Source: Ehretia macrophylla (Eukaryota; Streptophyta; Magnoliopsida; Boraginales; Ehretiaceae). Taken from it: 64,000 nt of DNA. Of the stretch, positions 57,801 through 64,000 are shown piece by piece (position 1 is the first letter of the stretch; the number at the start of each line of letters is the position of its first letter). The stretch is taken from NCBI GenBank assembly GCA_037974665.1, contig CM075772.1, forward strand, positions 42,994,552 to 43,058,551, in the 5' to 3' direction. Below the pieces are notes generated by a model. It made no database searches. It was not told the origin of the DNA and worked only from the letters and a program-made list of their open reading frames with translations. A program made the translations under genes and the position numbers.

Positions 57801-58928
57801 AATCCTATACTATCCTCCTCCCTTGTCTAGAACGAGAATTCATTGTCCCACAATAAGGACAAAAGATAAGTTAGTGGCAGATTTAGAATTTTTTATTAGT
57901 AAGAGTTAAATAGTGATTAAGTGAGTTTGATGATAAAATTAGTGGGGACTAAGTGATTTTTCACCCTAGAAATTATAAAAATGTAGAAAAGTAATGTTGT
58001 AGAATCTATAATGACTTATATTATAATTTGTCTCTGATTTTGAGCTTGTACTACGACATTGACATCCAATCTCGTGAACATTGTACCAGCACTGTTAATA
58101 TAACTGAGGTTCTGTTTTGAAACCAATTGGTGCCAAGTGTAGTATCCCAAGATCTTATAAGCACGGTCTAAGAATTTATGATTTTTCTATGTGGGGCAAG
58201 TGCATATTTTAACACTCTCCCTCACGCGTGACTTGATTTAAGAGGGGTTACTCGTGGAAAGGGCCGGACGTGGAAGAGATTGAACACACGTGGACAGGCC
58301 AGTACGTGGGAGATTGAACACGCGTGAACCTAATTTGAGATGGGTCACACTTGGAAGATTGAATACATGGGAACTGAATTTTTTGATATGGGTCACATGT
58401 GGCAAATTGAAGATAATTGAAGATGTGTGGAAATGATACACGCAAAAGATTAAACACAATTGAACCTGATTTGAGATGGATCGCATGCGAATGAATTAAA
58501 CTGGACCAGGGGCCTAACTCTGATACCATGTTAAGAAGCCTGGTGTTCTATCTTAAAATCAATTGATACCAAGTGGAGCAGCCCAAGATCTTATAAGATG
58601 ATTTAGAGTTTCTGATTTTCCGATGTGGGATAAGTGTATATTCTAACACTCCCCCTCACGTGTGACTTGATTTGAGTGAAGTCACACGTAGAAGATTGAA
58701 CACGCGTGAACCTAATTTTGAGATGGGTAACACTTGGAAGATTGAATACATGTGGACCGAATTTTTAAGATGAGTCACATATGGAAGATTAAACGCTCGT
58801 GGTAGATTGAAGATACACAGAATATGGCACGCACAAAAGATTGAACACAAGTGGATCTGATTTGACAAGGATCGCACGTGGATAAATATAACTGGACCAA
58901 GGGCTCAACTCTGATACCATGTTAAAAA
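54831..58928 (-). repeat. Giant inverted repeat, right arm
   Basis: Reverse complement of 50712-54817 with a few small indels. The outer end stops 9 bp inside the first TRIM LTR (tgttaaaaa at 58920-58928) and continues directly into the dispersed 215-bp repeat. It contains inverted TRIM LTRs at 58093-58214 and 58529-58648, the inverted PP2-like module at 56080-57180 and the inverted SINE. Confidence 0.92.
56814..56930 (-). mobile_element. tRNA-like SINE, copy in right palindrome arm
   Basis: Reverse complement of the copy at 52727-52843, bounded by ttgattgaatgaatt (56798-56812) and tagattaaatgaattc (56931-56946). Confidence 0.65.
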
Positions 58929-59139
58929 ATTGCAATAGAGATTCTCTCTATTTTGGATTTTGAAGCGAAAGTCAAAGAGTGAGAAGTTTTAGTTGGTCAG
59001 AATAAAAATGATACAAAAAGGTTATTTAAGCAATTTTTATTCACTTTCTTTTACTTTAGAATAATTAATTTTTTATATTAGAACTAAATAAATATTAAAA
59101 ACATATTAGAACTAGCAAAAAAAACACATAAATAACTTT
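58925..59139. repeat. Dispersed 215-bp repeat, copy 2
   Basis: Nearly identical to 8471-8687. Sandwiched exactly between the right palindrome arm and the gypsy LTR. Confidence 0.7.
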
Positions 59140-59682
59140 TGATGAGGGGTTCCCGAGCTAAGGTGAGTTACCCACATCGAGCTGAGACGGGCTAATCCGA
59201 GCCAAACCCAGCATATTTAGCTAAATGCCCAACCTGGATGCTGATCCGACCTCACCCCTACCCCAGAAAACCCCGACCTCAATGCCAGCTGTTCCGATGG
59301 GACATAAAGCATTGATGGGACATAAAGCTGCACCGTATTAAATGCTGTCAAATCCGAATTTAATATAAATAGAGCTCCACCCCCTTCATTTCGAAGGTAA
59401 CTCGTCATTAAATGCTCTCAGCTACCTTGTCAGCTCGGACATACTAATCATTCGCACGCTTGAGGGGAAAATCCGGGTCATCACCCCGCATTTTCCTTCA
59501 TTTTCCTTGTGTAGGTCAGGTAGCTGACCTGAAAAGTTCAACTCAGAAGTCAACCTGAAGTTCAGCTTGGCAAGCGTAGCTGACCAATACAACTGCGTGG
59601 AATCCGACCTCGACAGTTTGGCGCCGTCTGTGGGAAATAGTTCTTTCTATCACTCTCCTTCATCACTCATTGAGAAACCATT

Positions 59683-61023
59683 ATGGTACAAACGAGAAGC
59701 CACAGCGCACCAGTAGAAGATTCGCCTAACCCGGATGGGGACCTCGAAACCATGCAGGTGCCTAGCCAAAAACCAATCCCAGCCGATGTTGGGACGAGCT
59801 AACGTATACACTTAGCCACTCAAACTAACCCCACGGCAGATGGAGACCTCAACTCCAGCCTGTCACCGGAGATAAGGATGATGCTGAGGATGTTTGAGGA
59901 ACTTAAGGAGCAGGTAGCCCGGCTAGCTGAGGGCTTCCTGGCTCTGCAAGAAGCTACGCCGCGGCCGTCGCATCTATAGTTCCGCATCCCAGACCCGAGG
60001 CCAAAGCAGACGCAGGACGAAGAGGGCTTCCTAGAGCCGGTGGTGAGACCCGACGAGGTGAGAGGTGAGAGGGCGGCTCAAGCCGACCCCGAGCAGGCCA
60101 AGACTGCAGCTGCCATAGCCAAGGTCATCAACCAGCTCAGCGTAAGCCCACTTTCACCCGAGGTACTAGCCACGCCACTACCCACCGGTAACCGGATGCC
60201 CAACCTGGCCGTCTATAATGGAGATGGAGATCCAACCGGCCACCTGCTCAACTTTGATCACCACATGACTTTGCATGATATGTCCGACCTCATGAAGACG
60301 AAGACATTCCCGACCACCCTGGTTGGCAATGCCTTGGATTGGTTCCAGAAACTTCGTCCCGGTTCAATTGCAAGTTTTCATCAGCTGGCTGAGGCTTTCC
60401 TGTCTAGCTTCGCGGGGAGCCGGCGCGCCACCCGCCACACTTCTACATTGTTGCTGGTGAAGCAACATAGAGGGGAAAGTTTGAGGGCTTACACAGCCAA
60501 ATTCAATGAAGAGTCCATCCGAATCCCCAACCTGAAGGACTCCATGGCGTTGATGGCTTACCAGAGTAGGCTCAGGTCGGGCCCCCTTACATCCTCATTG
60601 GCAATCGACCCCGTGGATACTGTATCCGAGCTGATGATACAAGTAGAAGGGTACATACACTCGGAAGAAATCCATCAAGCAAAGAGGGATGATGACAAGG
60701 AAAAGGAAGCTAGCAGGAAGGGAGAGACCTCCCGAGCCCGACCTGGGGGTAAAGCCCAAAACGACCGAGGCAAGTAGCCCCAACAGCCAAAGCAGAACCC
60801 TCGATTCACTATGTTCACTCCCCTTAACACCACAAGGGAGCAGATCCTGATGGAGATCCTGCACCAGAACTACCTACCTCCAACTCCAAGAATGAAAGGC
60901 CGACCCGAGAAGCGCAATAAAACCAAGTATTGTCGCTACCATATGGACTACGTCCATACCACCGAAGAGTGCAAAGACTTGAAACAGGAGATCGAGGCAC
61001 TGATAGCCCGAGGCCACCTCTGA
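59683..61023 (+). pseudogene. Gypsy gag, in-frame nonsense codons
   Basis: ATG at 59683 (MVQTRSHSAPVEDSPNPDG). The one reading frame is interrupted by TAA (59800), a TAG near 59977, TAG (60775) and ends at TGA (61021). The core gag domain (PF03732 type) is 60200-60680: DWFQKLRPGSIASFHQLAEA and SLRAYTAKFNEESIRIPNLK. Near the C-terminus is the knuckle-like KYCRYHMDYVHTTEECKDLK (C-H-H-C). No frameshift; damage is only by stops. Confidence 0.85.
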
Positions 61024-61734
61024 AGGTACGTAGACCCGCAGCTGACCCGGAATCATGATCAAAGAGATAGAGAGACGAGTCCCCCCAGGCGCCAGGTTAG
61101 GGGCAGACGTTTGGTTGTGATTGAGACTATTGCAGGAAGATTGGCGTCAAGAGGGGAGACCTCGGCAGGAAGGAAGGGTTATGTTCGGGCTGGGAGGGAG
61201 TATGGACCGGTGTGGGGTCTGGCCCCGGGGGTAAAGGAACTTACCTTTTCCTCAAAAGACTTAGAAGAGGTAATATTGCCCCATGATGACCCACTGGTAA
61301 TTAGCGCTGAAATAGCCAACTTCACTGTAAAGAGGCTGATGGTGGACACCGGGAGCTCGACGGAAGTCTTATTCCTCAGCGTTTTTGAGCAAATGGGGTT
61401 GGACAAGAGTCGACTCAGGCCATTGAAGGGCACTTTAGCTGGTTTCACCGGGCAAGCCCACCGAGTTGAAGGGGTCATTAACCTTCTGCTGAAGCTGAAA
61501 GACGGAGATAAGCGGGTTTTGATGCAATCCAACTTCATTGTGATGGATTTTAACTCCACTTACAATGGGATCTTAGGTCGGGTGACACTCAACCATTTTA
61601 GGGTTGTCCCTTCAACTTACCACCAGGCCCTAAAATTCCCGACCCCGGCCGGCACATCCATCATCCGCGGAGCCCAGCTCTCAGCCCAAGAGTGTTATGA
61701 AAACTCCCTCCAACCCAAATATCAGATTGGCTAG
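61024..61734 (+). pseudogene. Gypsy aspartic protease region
   Basis: Same frame as gag, open for about 236 codons. Active-site motif VDTGSSTEVL near 61345, then LKGTLAGFTGQAHRVEG and FNSTYNGILGR, the conserved blocks of Tat retropepsins. The catalytic Asp-Thr-Gly is intact. A TAG at 61732 separates it from RT. Confidence 0.85.
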
Positions 61735-63117
61735 GGACCAGATTTGTCCGAGGAGAAGAGGGATACTAAGAGAGACAGCTTGGTTGAAGACCTTCAGGAG
61801 GTGAAACTCTTTGATGAAACAAAGAGAGCAAAAATTGAAAGTGAACTCTCTGCCGACCTCAAGAAAGGTATAAGCCAATTTCTTCAAAAAAATGAACACA
61901 TATTTGCATGGTCCGCCTCTGACATGACAGGTATTGACTTGGGAGTGATTGAGCATCACCTGAATGCCGACCCGAATCACTATCCGGTGAAGCAGAAGCA
62001 CATGCACTTCCATTATGATAAGCAACAAATCATAGCAGAAGAGGTAGACAAATTGGTAGACGCTGGCCACGTAAAGGAAATCCAGTACCCAACCTGGTTA
62101 TCCAACGTGGTGCTGGTAACCAAATCCTAAGGAAGATGGAGATTGTGTATTGACTTCACTGACCTCAATAAAGCCTGCCCTAAGGACTGCTTTCCCTACC
62201 TCGGATCGATCAAATGGTGGATGCCACCTCCGGGTTCGAGCTACTCTCTTTCATGGATACCTTCAAAGGCTACAACCAAAGATGGCTCCCGAAGACAAAG
62301 AGAAGACTGCCTTCACCACCGATAAAGGTCTCTACTACTATGAGGTCATGCCTTTTGGCCTCAAGAATGCTGGAGCCACCTACACTTGGATGGTGAACAA
62401 GGTTTTTAAAAATCAGATTGGCTGAAATATGGAGATCTAGTGGATGACATGCTGGTCAATAGCAGAAGGGCGGAAGACCATGAAGCCGACCTGGATGAAG
62501 CATTCGCTGTAATGGAGCACTTTGGGATAAACCTAAACCCGGAAAAGTGCGCATTAGGCGTCAAGGCGGGAAAGTTTTTGGGCTTCATGGTCACAGCCCG
62601 CGGAATAGAAGCCAACCCGAAGAAGGTTCAGGCGATACTGGACCTGGCGCCGCCGACCTGCGTGAAGGACATCCAGGTGCTCGCGGGCAAGGTTGTGGCG
62701 CTGAGCAAATTCATGTCCAAGTCGGCCGACAAGTGTGCACATCTGTTCAAAGTATTGAGGAGTCCTAAGAAATTCAAATGGACTACAGAATGCCAGAACG
62801 TCTTCCAAGAGCTGAAAAGGTATCTAGCTTCGCCATCCCTGCTATCCCGACCTGAGGTGGGGGAGGAGCTAGTATTATACCTAGCATGCTCGAGGACAGC
62901 AGTGGTAGTGGCATTAATCCGAGAAGAGGGGATGGAGCAGAAGCCGGTCTATTATGTCGGCAAAACATTGCAGGGGGCCGAGGCAAGGTACTCCTCCTTG
63001 GAAAAACTCGCCCTCGCGCTCGTCATAGCGGCAAGAAAGCTAAAGCCATACTTTGATGCTCATCCAATCAAGGTCATGACGGATGCTCTGCTCAAGTCTA
63101 TCATGTACAAGCCGTAG
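61735..63117 (+). pseudogene. Gypsy reverse transcriptase and first RNase H, broken
   Basis: Begins EEKRDTKRDSLVEDL, then DLGVIEHHLNADPNHYPVKQ and AGHVKEIQYPTWLSNVVLV. TAA at 62128. CIDFTDLNKACPKDCFP (62143 on) is followed by frame changes near 62205, 62280 and 62430. The catalytic YVDD box is damaged: VDDMLVNS at 62440 is preceded by a missing base and a TGA (62423). The connection/RNase H part is open (GIEANPKKVQAILDL, VYYVGKTLQGAEARYSSLEK) to TAG 63115. Confidence 0.85.
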
Positions 63118-63156
63118 GCATCGGGCAGGCTGCTGAAATGGGCAGTAGAGCTGAGT

Positions 63157-63669
63157 CAATTTGACATCACCTACTAGCCTAGAACAGCCATCAAAGCCCA
63201 AGCCATCGCGGACTTTGTGGTGGAATGCACTGGCCGAGCCGATCATGACCCAGAGGACGTGTGGAAGGTCCATGTGAATGGGGCCTCAGGGAAGTCTGAG
63301 AGCGGAGCTGGGGTGGTCATCCTTGACCCAACCCGGCATGAGCACCAATACTCCCTTAAGTTCACATTTTCGGCGTCTAACAATGAAGCGGAGTACGAAG
63401 CGGTGATTGCGGGATTGAAAATTGTAGCTCAGCTCGGGGCACAGACAATCGACCTGAGCACCGACTCTCAACTGGCTTCCAGTCAGATATCGGGAGAGTT
63501 TGAAGCCAAGGACAGTACCATGCTAGCCTACCTCAACAGAGTCAAGAATTTGACCTCAGGGCTTAAAAGGTTCACGATACAGCAAATTCCGAGGGAGGAG
63601 AATATGAAGGCTGACGCCCTGTTCAGGTTGGCCCTGGGTGAGAGCCGACCTGCCCTGGTCCATGTGTAA
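63157..63669 (+). pseudogene. Second (aRNH-type) RNase H of Tat element
   Basis: DVWKVHVNGASGKSESGAGV, then SNNEAEYEAVIAGLKIV, DLSTDSQLASSQISGEF and IPREENMKADALFRL: an RVT_3-type RNase H additional to the RT-linked one, a known mark of Tat elements. The first catalytic Asp, normally in VHVDGAS, is Asn here; the Glu and second Asp remain. One TAG lies just upstream (63175). Confidence 0.8.
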
Positions 63670-63803
63670 GAAGTGTCTGAACTGAGCATTCAGTTGGGGT
63701 TGCAAGCCGTAGCCGAGCTCAATTTAAGCCCAGATTGGACCAAACTAATCGTGGACTACTTAGGGGGGGTATAACCCCGGAGCATGAAAAAGCTACTCGA
63801 AAA

Positions 63804-64000
63804 CTCATGAAACAGGCCTCAAGGTTTGTCATAATTGCTGGGCAACTCTACAAGAGAGCTTATACTTGGCTTCTCTTGAAATGTGTTGGACCTGAGGAGG
63901 GAAACTATGTACTCCGTGAGATCCATGAAGGGGTATGTGAAAACCACTTGGGAGGCAAAGCTCTGGCTCGAAAGGTATTAAGGCAAGGCTATTTCTGGCC
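63804..64000 (+). pseudogene. Gypsy integrase N-terminal zinc-binding region (cut by window edge)
   Basis: FVIIAGQLYKRAYTWLLLKC, then GNYVLREIHEGVCENHLGGK and ARKVLRQGYFW match the H2C2 domain start of gypsy integrases. The core DDE domain would lie outside the window. Confidence 0.75.

Larger units (their letters stand above)
59140..64000 (+). mobile_element. Ty3/gypsy Tat-type retrotransposon, 5' part (runs off window)
   Basis: 5' LTR 59140-59615 (476 bp; TGATGAGGGG...CCTCGACA) with a TATA-like taatataaatag near 59360. PBS TGGCGCCGTCTGTGGGAA at 59619-59636. Then gag, protease, RT/RNase H, a second RNase H and the start of integrase, the arrangement of the Tat lineage. Markedly more GC-rich than the surroundings. 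Many nonsense codons: inactive. Confidence 0.9.

Noticed and set aside
1..64000. CRISPR arrays, bacterial operons, plasmid or phage systems, free-standing tRNA or rRNA genes
   Set aside because: None seen. The tRNA-like boxes found are within SINEs with tails and target duplications, and the DNA is plant nuclear in character.

Overview
This is nuclear DNA of a flowering plant, very likely a eudicot. It holds spliced genes with GT-AG introns and a gene with a mitochondrial-type presequence. AT-rich DNA is packed with plant transposons: Ty1/copia, Ty3/gypsy Tat-type, TRIM, LINE, tRNA-derived SINE, PIF/Harbinger, Stowaway-like and CACTA-like. I cannot name the species. Host coding content is low: one clear conserved gene, one phloem-lectin (PP2) terminal exon at each of two loci, and several PP2 and kinase fragments.

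Layout. 1-7296 (minus): five 5' exons of a TypA/BipA-type translation GTPase with a likely mitochondrial presequence (EMB2785-like); the gene runs off the left edge. A SINE lies in its first intron and a telo-box lies 50 bp upstream of its ATG. 7.3-10.9 kb: intergenic, with a Harbinger-like MITE, a promoter duplication and a CACTA end. 10.9-13.1 kb: a PP2 pseudogene followed by an intact PP2 terminal exon. 13.7-18.5 kb: a LINE fragment split by a 3.6 kb solo LTR. 19-29.5 kb: a PP2-like upstream region carrying a Stowaway MITE, a 431-bp LTR mini-element and a copia element whose 5' LTR is itself split by a second solo LTR of the same long-LTR family. 29.5-38.6 kb: a decayed copia element with a 5.0 kb PIF/Harbinger transposon (TIRs, TSD, both genes) inside it. 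38.9-42.2 kb: a solo LTR, tandem TRIMs, a receptor-kinase fragment and another PP2-like upstream copy with a SINE. 43.9-47.6 kb: the best PP2 gene, its 3' region interrupted by an LTR and amplified into three ~748-bp tandem copies. 47.9-49.6 kb: a LINE with target-site duplications. 50.7-58.9 kb: an inverted repeat of two ~4.1 kb arms around a 13-bp AT-rich spacer. 59.1-64.0 kb: a Tat-like gypsy element, 5' end to integrase start, running off the right edge.

How it fits together. The PP2 region looks like a locus that duplicated repeatedly, with upstream/first-exon modules multiplying more than the lectin domain. Transposons then inserted into different copies, and because some copies lack a given insertion the order of events can be read from paralogous empty sites. 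The 8.2 kb palindrome is the most striking structure: if transcribed it would give a long hairpin RNA with sequence matching TRIM, SINE and PP2-upstream copies elsewhere in the window. All homologies and splice sites were judged by eye; no search, alignment or expression data were available.
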